From positions 1-64,000 of the forward strand of contig NZ_JACJTT010000024.1 of NCBI RefSeq assembly GCF_014698825.1: a DNA stretch of 64,000 nucleotides, in the 5' to 3' direction. The position numbers and the translations under genes were made by a program. The notes beneath the pieces were generated by a model. The model made no database searches. It was given only the letters and a program-made list of their open reading frames with translations, and was not told the DNA's origin. This stretch comes from Richelia sinica FACHB-800 (GTDB taxonomy: Bacteria > Cyanobacteriota > Cyanobacteriia > Cyanobacteriales > Nostocaceae). The stretch's first letter is position 1. Every line of letters starts with the position of its first letter. Below, one piece after another: positions 26,747 through 36,399 of this stretch.

Positions 26747-27754
26747 ATGGGTAAGCAGCGCGTTCTGTCGGGAGTTCAACCAACTGGTAACTTACACTTG
26801 GGTAACTACTTGGGTGCAATTCGCAACTGGGTGGAAATTCAAGACCAGTATGAAAATTTCTTTTGTGTGGTCGATTTACATGCGATCACTGTACCACACA
26901 ACCCCGCCACTTTAGCGGCTGATACTTACACCATCGCTGCTCTTTATTTAGCCTGTGGCATTGATTTACAGCATTCTCACATTTTTGTCCAATCTCACGT
27001 TTCGGCACACAGTGAACTGTGTTGGTTGCTAAACTGCATTACCCCCTTAAATTGGTTGCAAGATATGATTCAGTTTAAGGAAAAGGCACTCAAGCAAGGT
27101 GAAAATGTTGGTGCAGGGCTGTTGACTTATCCAGTTTTGATGTCTGCGGACATTTTGCTTTATCAAGCTGATAAAGTACCGGTGGGTGAAGACCAAAAGC
27201 AACATTTGGAATTAGCACGGGATATTGTCAACAGGTTTAATCATCAATTTGCTAAGGATAAACCTGTATTAAAATTACCTGATCCTTTGATTCGCAAAGA
27301 AGGTGCAAGGGTGATGAGTCTGACTGATGGGACAAAGAAAATGTCTAAGTCTGACCCATCGGAGTTAAGCAGAATAAATGTTTTAGACCCACCAGACCAA
27401 ATTGCCAATAAGATTAAACGCTGTAAAACTGACCCAGTGAGAGGGTTAACTTTTGACGATGTAGACCGTCCAGAATGTAATAACCTATTAACTCTCTATA
27501 TGCTGCTGTCTGGCAAGACCAAGGAAGCTGTGGTCGCTGAATGTGCAGATATGGGTTGGGGTCAATTTAAACCTTTGCTGACCGAAACTGCAATTAATGC
27601 CCTCAAACCAATTCAAGACAAATATCAGGAGGTCATGGCAGAGAAAGGTTATTTGGAGTCGGTGTTGCGAGATGGTCGGGAAAAGGCAGAGGCTATAGCT
27701 AACCAAACTTTGGCAGATGTGAAGGCAGCTTTAGGCTATACCGTCCCCCTCTAA
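26747..27754 (+). CDS. trpS: Tryptophanyl-tRNA synthetase
   Basis: TrpRS charges tRNA-Trp in the cytoplasm. It is 335 residues, standard for bacterial class Ic TrpRS. The HIGH-like motif is GNLHLGNYLGAI (about residues 15-26), the KMSKS loop is TKKMSKSDPSE, and QPTGNLHLGN, MSADILLYQADKVPVGEDQKQHLELARDI and LLTYPVLMSAD are diagnostic. It starts at an ATG preceded by an A-rich leader. The downstream MTHFR-like gene begins 61 bp later, so co-transcription is possible. Confidence 0.97.
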   Translation: MGKQRVLSGVQPTGNLHLGNYLGAIRNWVEIQDQYENFFCVVDLHAITVPHNPATLAADTYTIAALYLACGIDLQHSHIFVQSHVSAHSELCWLLNCITPLNWLQDMIQFKEKALKQGENVGAGLLTYPVLMSADILLYQADKVPVGEDQKQHLELARDIVNRFNHQFAKDKPVLKLPDPLIRKEGARVMSLTDGTKKMSKSDPSELSRINVLDPPDQIANKIKRCKTDPVRGLTFDDVDRPECNNLLTLYMLLSGKTKEAVVAECADMGWGQFKPLLTETAINALKPIQDKYQEVMAEKGYLESVLRDGREKAEAIANQTLADVKAALGYTVPL

Positions 27755-27815
27755 GGTTTACTCTTGAAGGTGTAATGTGTTTTACCCTTTAAGAAAACCA
27801 AATTGATCATCAATT

Positions 27816-28730
27816 ATGCAGGATACCCATAGCACCAGTGCTGTAAATAACTTCCGAAAAGCGGTAGCAGCAGGAGATTTTCTCGTTACTGCTGAGGTCG
27901 CACCCCCGAAAGGGGCAGATTCTACACATATGATTGAAATGGCGGCGACTCTTAAGGGGAGAGTTCATGCTGTCAATATTACTGATGGTAGCCGTGCTGT
28001 GTTGGGGATGTCGTCTCTGGCAGCGTCTGTGATTTTATTGCAACATGGTATTGAGCCAATATGTCAGATGGCTTGTCGCGATCGCAACCGTATCGCTCTA
28101 CAAGCAGATTTGATGGGCGCTCATGCTTTGGGTATCCGCAATATTTTAGCTTTGACTGGCGACCCTGTAAAAGCAGGTGATCATCCTGATGCTAAAGCTG
28201 TATTTGATTTAGAATCTGTGCGGCTGTTGCAGTTAATTAGGAAGATGAATCAGGGTGTAGATTTTAATGATAAAGCCTTGAATGATGGTGCATTAGATTT
28301 ATTTACAGGTGCAGCAGTAGACCCCCAAAGTGCCAGTTGGTCAGGTTTGCAAAGCCGATTTGAAAAAAAGATAGAAGCCGGAGCGCAATTTTTCCAAAGT
28401 CAATTAATTACTGATTTTGAACGCTTAGAAAAGTTCATGGATAAAATCGCTTCTGGTTATAATAAACCAATTTTGGCGGGAATTTTTCTGTTGAAATCAG
28501 CCAAGAATGCTCAGTTTATTAATCGCATGGTTCCAGGTGTAAATATTCCTGACCATATTATTGATAGGTTAGCAAAAGCAAAATATCCCCTAGAAGAAGG
28601 AATGAAAATTGCGGCTGAACAGGTGCAGATAGCCCGCCAATTATGCCAAGGTGTACATATGATGGCGGTAAAGAAAGAAGATGCGATCGCACCGATTTTG
28701 GATTTAGCGGGGGTAGAGAAGGTTAATTAA
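27816..28730 (+). CDS. Methylenetetrahydrofolate reductase family protein
   Basis: A 304-residue MTHFR-superfamily TIM barrel. VTAEVAPPKGAD with its catalytic-type Glu opens the fold; AVNITDGSRA, CRDRNRIALQADLMGAHALGIRNILALTGDP (the LTGDP flavin/folate region) and FFQSQLITDFERLEKFM are characteristic. MetF makes 5-methyl-THF for methionine synthesis, but this sequence is the more divergent version common in cyanobacteria and other lineages, so I do not assign metF. It follows trpS and ends at a strong hairpin. Confidence 0.88.
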   Translation: MQDTHSTSAVNNFRKAVAAGDFLVTAEVAPPKGADSTHMIEMAATLKGRVHAVNITDGSRAVLGMSSLAASVILLQHGIEPICQMACRDRNRIALQADLMGAHALGIRNILALTGDPVKAGDHPDAKAVFDLESVRLLQLIRKMNQGVDFNDKALNDGALDLFTGAAVDPQSASWSGLQSRFEKKIEAGAQFFQSQLITDFERLEKFMDKIASGYNKPILAGIFLLKSAKNAQFINRMVPGVNIPDHIIDRLAKAKYPLEEGMKIAAEQVQIARQLCQGVHMMAVKKEDAIAPILDLAGVEKVN

Positions 28731-28734
28731 ACAG

Positions 28735-28775
28735 AAAAGCGATCGTATTGAAGTGTAGGATGCGATCGCTTTTTT
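28735..28775 (+). terminator. Intrinsic terminator built on a HIP1-like stem
   Basis: AAAAGCGATCG (28735-28745) pairs with CGATCGCTTTTTT (28763-28775), giving an 11-bp stem ending in six T. It begins 4 bp after the stop codon of the MTHFR-like gene. Confidence 0.85.
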
Positions 28776-29173
28776 ACCCCTAATAACAAGAGGTTTTAGC
28801 ATCTAGCTGCAAAGGTGCCAAGTTTGGGTATGACACCAAAAGTTGAATTTTTCTATTGTTCTAGAGATATAGGAATCCTACTTGAATATTGTTCAGTATA
28901 CTGAGATTCAAACTTTGCTTTGATGGTGCTTCCAGTTTGGAATTTGTATGGCTTACGCCACGCTATGCTATCAGAAATTAAATAGAAGTCCTATCAGAAA
29001 TACAAGTTTTTCAGAAAATCATAAATCAACTATTTACTTCATGAAAAAAATATATTTAACCGTACTAATACTTAAACAAACATTTACTATTGACAAAAAA
29101 ATAACTTTTGTAAATACTGTTTAGTTGTGATTAAAAATTAATTCACACATAACATCAGGGATGCAATATATCT
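28776..29173. other. Intergenic region before giant RTX protein
   Basis: About 400 bp, AT-rich, with one copy of the GGCTTACGCCACGCTATGC dispersed repeat at 28946-28972. It presumably holds the promoter of the giant gene; no motif is certain. Confidence 0.5.
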
Positions 29174-32100
29174 ATGCTGACTGGCTCGCTTGTCAATCGA
29201 CAGTTGAAAGCTGTTGTATTTATCGATTCGTCAGTTTCTGACTATGACACTCTCAAATTAGGAGTTGTAAAAGATGTAGAACCAATCATCATTTCCTCTA
29301 ACCGAGATGGTATTCAGGAAATAACAGAATTTTTACAAAAGCATCCGCAAATATCTACCATACATATCGTCTCTCACGGATCTCCTGGATGCTTGTATTT
29401 AGGAAATAGCCGACTGAACTTGAATAATTTCAGTCAGTATGCTGAATTATTGGAAAATTGGCATAGACAAAGTATTTTACTCTATGGTTGTAATGTTGCT
29501 GCGGGGGATGCAGGTGAAGAATTCATTACTAAGTTGCATGATATTACAAAGGCAACGATTCAAGCATCCGCAACAAAAACTGGAAATGCAACATTAGGTG
29601 GAGATTGGAATTTAGAAGTAACCCTTGGTTCTATCAAAGCTCCTTTGGCATTTAGTGATAACTTTCTAGAAAGTTACAACTATACCTTGGCTGCTACAGT
29701 TGGCTACTATGATATGGACTTGGGTCAAGGTAATAGTAATCAAGTTCAAGCAATTAACAGTTTGGGTCTGAATGCTGTAAATCTCAGTGATTTAAGTGCT
29801 ATAGATTTGAATGGTATTGATGTTCTTTTGATTCAAAATCCTAACAATTACGGTTATGGCACCGAATTTTTAAGCCGGTTATCTGTAATCCAACAAGCAG
29901 TTGCTAATGGCCTAGTTTTAATCATCCATGATCGCTATGTAGATAATGCGGAGTCTATTTTACCAGGACTGAGTGGAGACTTTATTTTTAGAAATTATGG
30001 TAGCGATATCAATGTTCTTGATAATAATACTCTAGCCACTCAAGGGCCTGCTGGCACTGTTACTAGTTCAAATTTAGATGGAGGAAATTCTTCCTACCAT
30101 GGTTATGCAGATATTTCTAGACTGCCCATAAATACTCAAACTCTTCTCTCCACTGGTAGTTCAACCCAGGCAGTAACGTTTGCTTATTCCTATGGTAAGG
30201 GTTATGTTGTTTACTCCTCAATTCCCTTAGACTATTATTTAACAGGTTATTCACCAACCGCTTTTGGTAATACTTATGCCCCTAATATTTTGTCCTATGG
30301 GGTGTCCTTACTAGACAATGTGCAAGACAATTTTAACTCAGGGTCGGTAAATAATAGTCTTTGGGCAAGTATAGTTGGTGGTGCAGCGAGTTCCTTACCT
30401 CCAGGTAGTTCAGGAAACTCTCTTTATTTCAATGGTATTTCTCGTTCTGCTACAACTGTGGCGCTCAATGTAGTCAATGTTGGCACCATATCCTTTGATT
30501 TGGCTAGAGGTGATAGCAGCATTATTGGATGGGAGACATCTGATTATGGTGAAGATGTAATACTGGAATACTCTATTGATGGCGGTAGCACATGGACGCA
30601 TATTGCTTCCTATGGTACAGGTAGTCTTCCTTGGACTAATTACAATGTTGTCATTCCCACCGCAGCTAGAACAGCAGCTACCCAATTCCGTTGGCAACAG
30701 TTATCCAATAGTGGAGCCAACTTTGATAACTGGGCTATAGATAATGTGGTAGTTTCTGCCGCGACTAACGACGCAGCAGTAGTTACCACTAGCAGTAGCT
30801 TTGTATCCTACCTAGAAAATGCAACAGCAACCATTGATTCAGCAATTACAGTCAGTGATGTAGATTCAACAAATCTCATTAGTGCTACCGTCAGCATTAC
30901 TTCGGGCTTCGTTGCTGGGCAAGATATCCTCAGTTTCACGAATCAAAATGGGATTACTGGCAGTTATAACAGCACGACCGGGGTTTTAACTTTAACTGGT
31001 GCATCTAGCATTGCTAATTACCAAGCGGCTTTACGCACTATTACCTATCGTAATACCAGCGATAATCCTTCTACTACCACTCGCACTATTGGCTTTAGTG
31101 TCAATGACGGTGTTATCAATAGCAACCTTGCTAGTCGCAACGTTACCATTACTGCTGTAAACGATGCTGCGGTAGTTATTAGTAGCGGCAACAATTTATC
31201 CTACCTAGAAAATGCAACAGCAACCATTGATTCAGCAATTACGGTCAGTGATGTAGATTCAACAAATCTCATTAGTGCTACCGTCAGCATTACTTCGGGC
31301 TTCGTTGCTGGGCAAGATATCCTCAGTTTCACGAATCAAAATGGGATTACTGGTAGTTATAACAGCACGACCGGGGTTTTAGCTTTAACTGGTGCATCTA
31401 GCATTGCTAATTACCAAGCGGCTTTACGCTCCATTACCTATCGTAATACCAGCGATAATCCTTCTACTACCACTCGCACTATTGGCTTTAGTGTCAATGA
31501 CGGTATTGTCAATAGCAACCTTGCTAGTCGTAACGTCACCATTACAGCTGTTAATGATGTCCCCGTATTAGGACAAGAATTGGGAACCAGTAATACTGCC
31601 TTCAATATCCGAAATGATAATGGTGCAATCCAAAATCTCTCCTTTAGCGGTAATGAATTTTATCGTTTAGGAACCTATTTTGCAGACTGGGGTTTGCAAG
31701 CGGGAACCGATACCAGCAGTTTCAGTTTATTTTCTACCAATGGAGGTATACCATCTGGGGTATCAGGTCTTTCTGTTACGAACAATGCTTCTCAGGTATT
31801 GGTTAAAGGCACTTATACAGGTGGTGGTACAAATATTGGTTTTTTGCGTATCTATTCCTTAGTGACTGGACAAAACGCTGTTTTAGTAGAGACGCGATTA
31901 ACCAATAACGGTACCTTAGCAGCGCAACTAAGAATTTTTGATACTTTTGACCCAGATCAACTAAACAACATCACAATTAACGATACAACAACCCTAATTA
32001 CTGAAGCAGGAACAACGAATGTTGCTGAATCTTCCAATAGTGGAGGTCTTTCAGTTGTTATGGGTGGCTTAACTAATAACGCTACTGTTGGTTTCCAACC

Positions 32101-35100
32101 TAGTTATCTGGGCATTAGGAGTGGAAGTGAATTAAATAGCTTCTTTACCAGTCCTACAGACCCTAATGATAGTAGCTATGATGGTGGGTTAAATATTGGT
32201 ACAGAACAGACTATAGGTGCGAATCAAAGTGCCACCTATTCCTATATCCAAGCCTATGGCACGACCTTGAGTGCAGCTGAGTCCACTTTCATTAACAGTA
32301 TTGCTCAACAACTCCTCGTTTACACCGAAAATTCTAGTGCTACAGTAATTAGTTCCACAGGCTTTGGCATTAAAGATGTAGACAACACAAATATTATCAG
32401 TGCTACTATCCAAATCACAGGAGGATATCAAAGCAGTCAAGATCTCTTATCAGTAGTTGGCATCTTACCATTGGGAATTGCTGCTAGTGCATTTAATGCA
32501 GCTACAGGAACATTAACTCTATCTGGTAGTGCAACTTTAGCTAACTATCAATTAGCTTTACAACAGATTGGTTACAGCAATACCAGTGATAATCCTAATA
32601 CGACAACTCGTACTGTCAGTTTTACTGTAAACGACGGTTTTGTTAACAGTAATACTGTTACTCGTAATATTTTTGTTACTGCTGTAAACGATGCTGCGGT
32701 AGTTATTAGTAGCGGCAACAATTTATCCTACCTAGAAAATGGAACAGCAACCATTGATTCAGCAATTACGGTCAGTGATGTAGATTCAACAAATTTAGTG
32801 AGTGCTACCGTCAGCATCACTTCTGGTTTCGTGACAGGGCAAGATATCCTCAGTTTCACGAATCAAAATGGGATTACTGGCAGTTATAACAGCATGACCG
32901 GGGTTTTAACTTTAACTGGTGCATCTAGCATTGCTAATTACCAAGCAGCTTTACGCTCCATTACCTATCGTAATACCAGCGATAATCCTTCTACCACCAC
33001 TCGCACCATTGGCTTTAGTGTCAATGACGGTGTTGTCAATAGCAACCTTGCTAGTCGCAACGTCACCATTACTGCTGTTAATGATGCTCCTGCTGGTCTA
33101 AGCTTAGATAATATGGCAGTTGCAGAAAACCAAGTAATTGGGACAGTAGTTGGTAACTTTAGCAGCACCGACCCAGATATAGGTAATACTTTCACTTATA
33201 GTTTGGTTACTGGTACAGGTGATACTAATAACGCATTATTCACCATCATCGGTAATCAGCTACGAACAAAAGCTGTTTTCGACTTTAAAACTAAAAACAG
33301 CTACAGCATCTTGGTCAGAACTACTGATCAAGGTGGTTTATTCTACAATCAACAATTTACCATCAACATCAATATGAGCAGTAATCAATTACTACAGGGA
33401 AGCACTGGAGACGATTTCTTTATTGGCAATGACGGTTATGATACTATCATTGGCGGTGCTGGTGTTGATACAGTCGATTACGGACAACTGGCAACTAGTA
33501 TTACCTTAAAAGCCCAGGGAATAGTTGATAAAGGTCATTTAGGCACAGACATTGTACAAGCAGAAATATTTATCGGTAATGCTGCTTTTACTAATGCTAT
33601 TGACGCTTCTTCTAGCTTTACCAATGCAATTAATGTCAACTTATCAGCAAATACCTTAACCGTATTTGGTTTACCTTCTGGTGATGCAACCTTTGATGTA
33701 TATAACTTCACTGATGTTAAAGGTAGTCAATTAGGCGATGAAATTATTGGTGATGAACAAAATAACCGATTAGAAGGACAAGGTGGAGACGATCGCATTT
33801 ATGCTACTACAGGGAATGATACAATTATCGGTGGAGATGGTTTCGATACTGTAGATTACAGTTATGTTGATTCAGCTATTACCTTAAAATCTCAGGGTAT
33901 AGTTGCTAAAGCAATAGGTGGTACAGATATTGTACAAGCAGATCAATTTATTGGTAACGCTGCTTATCGCAATAGTATTGATGCTTCTAGTAGTACCACT
34001 ACTTCCATTAACGCTGATTTATCTCTGAATAGTTTGACAGTCTTTGGCTTACCTTCAGGAGAATTGACCTTTGATGTAGCAAATTTCCAAGATGTAATTG
34101 CCTCTCAATCTGATGATCAGTTAACTGGTAACGAGCTTGATAACCTTCTTGACGGTCAGGCTGGAGATGATCTGTTTTTTGGAACTGTTGGCTCAGATAC
34201 AATGACTGGAGGCAGCGGTGTTGATACTGTAGATTACAGTAATTTGGCAGGAGCAATTAAGATTAAACCCACTGGTTTCATTGAAAAAGATGAAGGTTTA
34301 TTAGGGGTTGATAAGGTTGCTGCTGAAGTTATCATCGGCAATGCAGATTACATCAACATTATTGATGCTAGCTCCAGCACTACTGCTTCCTTAGAGGTTG
34401 ATTTATTCAACAATAGTTTCAAAGTGTTAGGAACTGCTGTTGGTAATCTGAGTTTTGAAGCGCAGAACTTTTCTAATGTCATTGGTTCTCAGGTAGCAGA
34501 TATCATCAAAGGTGACAGTGGCAATAATAATTTGAGAGGTGAAGGGGGAAATGATACCCTTACTGGTGGTGCGGCTAGTGATGTTCTCAATGGTGGTACA
34601 GGAATAGATACTGTATCTTATCTAGGTTCCACTTCTGGTGTAACGGTGAATTTAGCAACTGGTATTGGTAGTGGGGGAGATGCGGCGGGTGACTCTTTTG
34701 CGTCGCTTGAAAATGCTACAGGTTCAGGGTTTAATGATAACCTGACTGGTAATACCTTGAACAACATTCTCAATGGTGGTGCTGGAAACGATAACTTGAG
34801 TGGCAGTTCTGGTAACGATTCGGTCTTGGGTGATATCGGTAATGATGTATTGATGGGTGGTTTAGGAGCTGATACCCTAGATGGAGGAGCAGGAACTGAT
34901 ACTGCTTCCTATGCTACTGCTAGTGCTGGAGTATCTGTGAATCTGTCTATTGGTAATGGTACTTTGGGTGAAGCAAATGGCGATCGCTTGATTGGGATTG
35001 AAAGACTCACAGGTTCTAACTATAGTGATAACCTCATTGGCAATACTGCTAGCAACACTTTAACCGCCAACAATGGTAATGATACTTTAAATGGCGATGC

Positions 35101-35491
35101 TGGTACTGACACCCTAATTGGTGGTTCAGGTAATGATTTCTTGGTTGGTGGTTTAGGCAATGATTTCCTCACGGGAGGCACAGGTTTAGACAACTTCCGA
35201 TTTAATAGTAAGAGTGAAGGAGTAGACCGCATTACTGATTTCTCAGTTGTTGATGATACTATTAGCATTTTAGCGTCAGGTTTCGGTGGCTTAACTGTAG
35301 GTACATTATCTGTAAGTAGATTTGTGATTGGTAGCACTGCCACTAATTTCAATCAACGCTTTATCTACAATAGTAGCAACGGCAATTTGTTCTTTGACCG
35401 CGATGGTGTGGGTACAAGTTTCAGTAGCATACAAATCGCAACTTTAAATACTGGGTTAGCTTTAACTAACACAGATTTTCAAATTGTGTAA
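29174..35491 (+). CDS. Giant DUF4347 / cadherin-like / RTX-repeat protein
   Basis: A 2105-residue protein. Residues about 10-170 are DUF4347, including HIVSHGSPG and LLYGCNVAAGDAG, whose His and Cys resemble the dyad of caspase-like proteases. Next come an alpha/beta region (about 175-380) and a lectin-like or sugar-binding-like beta domain (about 385-530). Cadherin-like repeats follow, starting YLEN and ending SVNDG...NVTITAVNDA; three are nearly identical and one is diverged. Then three repeats of about 150 residues mix calcium-binding nonapeptides with VDTVDY...TVFGLPSG, and a classical RTX block (GGxGxDxLxGG) ends in DNFRFNSKSEGVDRITDFSVVDD. There is no N-terminal signal peptide; RTX proteins use type I secretion through the C terminus. 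It is probably a cell-surface adhesin or matrix protein. No type I exporter is adjacent. Confidence 0.9.
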   Translation: MLTGSLVNRQLKAVVFIDSSVSDYDTLKLGVVKDVEPIIISSNRDGIQEITEFLQKHPQISTIHIVSHGSPGCLYLGNSRLNLNNFSQYAELLENWHRQSILLYGCNVAAGDAGEEFITKLHDITKATIQASATKTGNATLGGDWNLEVTLGSIKAPLAFSDNFLESYNYTLAATVGYYDMDLGQGNSNQVQAINSLGLNAVNLSDLSAIDLNGIDVLLIQNPNNYGYGTEFLSRLSVIQQAVANGLVLIIHDRYVDNAESILPGLSGDFIFRNYGSDINVLDNNTLATQGPAGTVTSSNLDGGNSSYHGYADISRLPINTQTLLSTGSSTQAVTFAYSYGKGYVVYSSIPLDYYLTGYSPTAFGNTYAPNILSYGVSLLDNVQDNFNSGSVNNSLWASIVGGAASSLPPGSSGNSLYFNGISRSATTVALNVVNVGTISFDLARGDSSIIGWETSDYGEDVILEYSIDGGSTWTHIASYGTGSLPWTNYNVVIPTAARTAATQFRWQQLSNSGANFDNWAIDNVVVSAATNDAAVVTTSSSFVSYLENATATIDSAITVSDVDSTNLISATVSITSGFVAGQDILSFTNQNGITGSYNSTTGVLTLTGASSIANYQAALRTITYRNTSDNPSTTTRTIGFSVNDGVINSNLASRNVTITAVNDAAVVISSGNNLSYLENATATIDSAITVSDVDSTNLISATVSITSGFVAGQDILSFTNQNGITGSYNSTTGVLALTGASSIANYQAALRSITYRNTSDNPSTTTRTIGFSVNDGIVNSNLASRNVTITAVNDVPVLGQELGTSNTAFNIRNDNGAIQNLSFSGNEFYRLGTYFADWGLQAGTDTSSFSLFSTNGGIPSGVSGLSVTNNASQVLVKGTYTGGGTNIGFLRIYSLVTGQNAVLVETRLTNNGTLAAQLRIFDTFDPDQLNNITINDTTTLITEAGTTNVAESSNSGGLSVVMGGLTNNATVGFQPSYLGIRSGSELNSFFTSPTDPNDSSYDGGLNIGTEQTIGANQSATYSYIQAYGTTLSAAESTFINSIAQQLLVYTENSSATVISSTGFGIKDVDNTNIISATIQITGGYQSSQDLLSVVGILPLGIAASAFNAATGTLTLSGSATLANYQLALQQIGYSNTSDNPNTTTRTVSFTVNDGFVNSNTVTRNIFVTAVNDAAVVISSGNNLSYLENGTATIDSAITVSDVDSTNLVSATVSITSGFVTGQDILSFTNQNGITGSYNSMTGVLTLTGASSIANYQAALRSITYRNTSDNPSTTTRTIGFSVNDGVVNSNLASRNVTITAVNDAPAGLSLDNMAVAENQVIGTVVGNFSSTDPDIGNTFTYSLVTGTGDTNNALFTIIGNQLRTKAVFDFKTKNSYSILVRTTDQGGLFYNQQFTININMSSNQLLQGSTGDDFFIGNDGYDTIIGGAGVDTVDYGQLATSITLKAQGIVDKGHLGTDIVQAEIFIGNAAFTNAIDASSSFTNAINVNLSANTLTVFGLPSGDATFDVYNFTDVKGSQLGDEIIGDEQNNRLEGQGGDDRIYATTGNDTIIGGDGFDTVDYSYVDSAITLKSQGIVAKAIGGTDIVQADQFIGNAAYRNSIDASSSTTTSINADLSLNSLTVFGLPSGELTFDVANFQDVIASQSDDQLTGNELDNLLDGQAGDDLFFGTVGSDTMTGGSGVDTVDYSNLAGAIKIKPTGFIEKDEGLLGVDKVAAEVIIGNADYINIIDASSSTTASLEVDLFNNSFKVLGTAVGNLSFEAQNFSNVIGSQVADIIKGDSGNNNLRGEGGNDTLTGGAASDVLNGGTGIDTVSYLGSTSGVTVNLATGIGSGGDAAGDSFASLENATGSGFNDNLTGNTLNNILNGGAGNDNLSGSSGNDSVLGDIGNDVLMGGLGADTLDGGAGTDTASYATASAGVSVNLSIGNGTLGEANGDRLIGIERLTGSNYSDNLIGNTASNTLTANNGNDTLNGDAGTDTLIGGSGNDFLVGGLGNDFLTGGTGLDNFRFNSKSEGVDRITDFSVVDDTISILASGFGGLTVGTLSVSRFVIGSTATNFNQRFIYNSSNGNLFFDRDGVGTSFSSIQIATLNTGLALTNTDFQIV
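30770..31162 (+). repeat. Cadherin-like repeat copy 1
   Basis: A 393-bp (131-codon) unit, nearly identical in DNA to the following copy and to a third copy at 32690-33082. Confidence 0.85.
31163..31555 (+). repeat. Cadherin-like repeat copy 2
   Basis: A 393-bp unit directly adjoining copy 1. Its first 40 bases (GATGCTGCGGTAGTTATTAG...) match copy 3 rather than copy 1. Confidence 0.85.
32690..33082 (+). repeat. Cadherin-like repeat copy 3
   Basis: A 393-bp unit displaced exactly 1527 bp (509 codons) from copy 2. It is nearly identical in sequence although unrelated domains lie between. Confidence 0.85.
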
Positions 35492-35509
35492 ATGGCTTGA
35501 ATCGGAAGA

Positions 35510-35578
35510 ACCCCACCCCGCCAAAGCTGCGCTTTGTCTCCCTTCCCCGCAAGCGGGGAGGGGATTAAGGGGAGGGGT
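35510..35578. repeat. GC-rich imperfect hairpin (cyanobacterial repeat)
   Basis: Outer arms ACCCCACCCC and GGGGAGGGGT and an inner stem CCCCGC-AA-GCGGGG (35545-35558) lie just after the giant gene. A T-run is absent, so this is more likely a dispersed palindromic element than a simple terminator. The rest of the 35492-35829 gap contains only another short repeat at 35671-35697. Confidence 0.6.
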
Positions 35579-35670
35579 GTAAAGACTGTAGTCACCATAA
35601 CTAATTTCCCGGACATGATAAGTAGTCGTGCAAAATAAATTTTATATTTGGAAGAGGGAAAAGAGAACAC

Positions 35671-35697
35671 TATGGCTAACGCCACGCTCCGCGAACG
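35671..35697. repeat. Dispersed repeat, GGCTAACGCCACGCTCCGCGAAC type
   Basis: A single copy of the same repeat core seen at 21627-21680 and 28946-28972. Confidence 0.65.
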
Positions 35698-35829
35698 ACA
35701 AGCTCAGTGCATCGCAGGGAAGAGGTAAAAGATAAGGAATACAGAGATTTTTGGTTGTTCCAAAAATGTTAAATTAATTTTTCCCAGGTAGTTATAACCT
35801 AAAAATAAACCTCACAACACGCGAGGATA

Positions 35830-36366
35830 TTATGACACCTGATGGTTGGTGATGTAGGTGACGACTAAAGGCGTTAATTCCCTTTCTAATCGAGTGATAA
35901 CGGTATGGTCATAATCTGACCAAATTCGCTGCTGATTAAAAACACAAGGCTGCAAAATTCCCCAAAGTTGACCATCTTGGCATAAGTGAGCATGAATCAA
36001 GGCCCGGTGTCCAAAGTATTTGCGTTCAAACTCTCGATTTACAACTTTTGGGTTAGCAGTTTCCACATCTTCAATATAAATAGAAGCTTCCGTTCGCAGT
36101 GCCGCAGCAAATAAGGGGTCTTCTTGAGGTAATGATGCTGGTTCTAACTGCCACTGGCAGTCTGTAATATCTGGAATATTTTGATTGCGTCGCCAGCAAT
36201 AGGCTATTTTACCAAACTTAGTTTGAGGATTTCTCAAGTAGAGAAAACAGCGATCGCACTGTAATACTTCTCCAACTGCTGGAAGTATGGCACAAAAAAT
36301 GGCATCTGGCTCAATATATTTTTCTAAAATGCCTTGTATGCTGTTGGGTAAAGCTAAGTCAGTCAT
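35830..36366 (-). CDS. GAF-domain protein
   Basis: About 178 residues from the ATG at 36366 (MTDLALPNSIQGIL); an upstream in-frame start would add 11 residues. Almost the whole protein is one GAF domain: ILPAVGEVLQCDRCFLYLRNP, GKIAYCWRRNQNIPDI, ASIYIEDVETANPKVVNREF, LIHAHLCQDGQLWGILQPCVF. There is no attached kinase, cyclase or DNA-binding output and no canonical phycobilin-binding Cys-His context that I can identify with certainty. Stand-alone GAF proteins of this kind are common in cyanobacteria and may sense small molecules. Cytoplasmic. Confidence 0.85.
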   Translation of the reverse strand: MTDLALPNSIQGILEKYIEPDAIFCAILPAVGEVLQCDRCFLYLRNPQTKFGKIAYCWRRNQNIPDITDCQWQLEPASLPQEDPLFAAALRTEASIYIEDVETANPKVVNREFERKYFGHRALIHAHLCQDGQLWGILQPCVFNQQRIWSDYDHTVITRLERELTPLVVTYITNHQVS

Positions 36367-36399
36367 TAGCGGGTAAGTCCTAAAGTTGTATTTTCGCAA

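Noticed and set aside
28731-29173. Search for tRNA genes in longer spacers
   Set aside because: No cloverleaf-compatible sequence with a GTTCRA T-loop was found by eye in this or the other long spacers; a tRNA scan would settle it.
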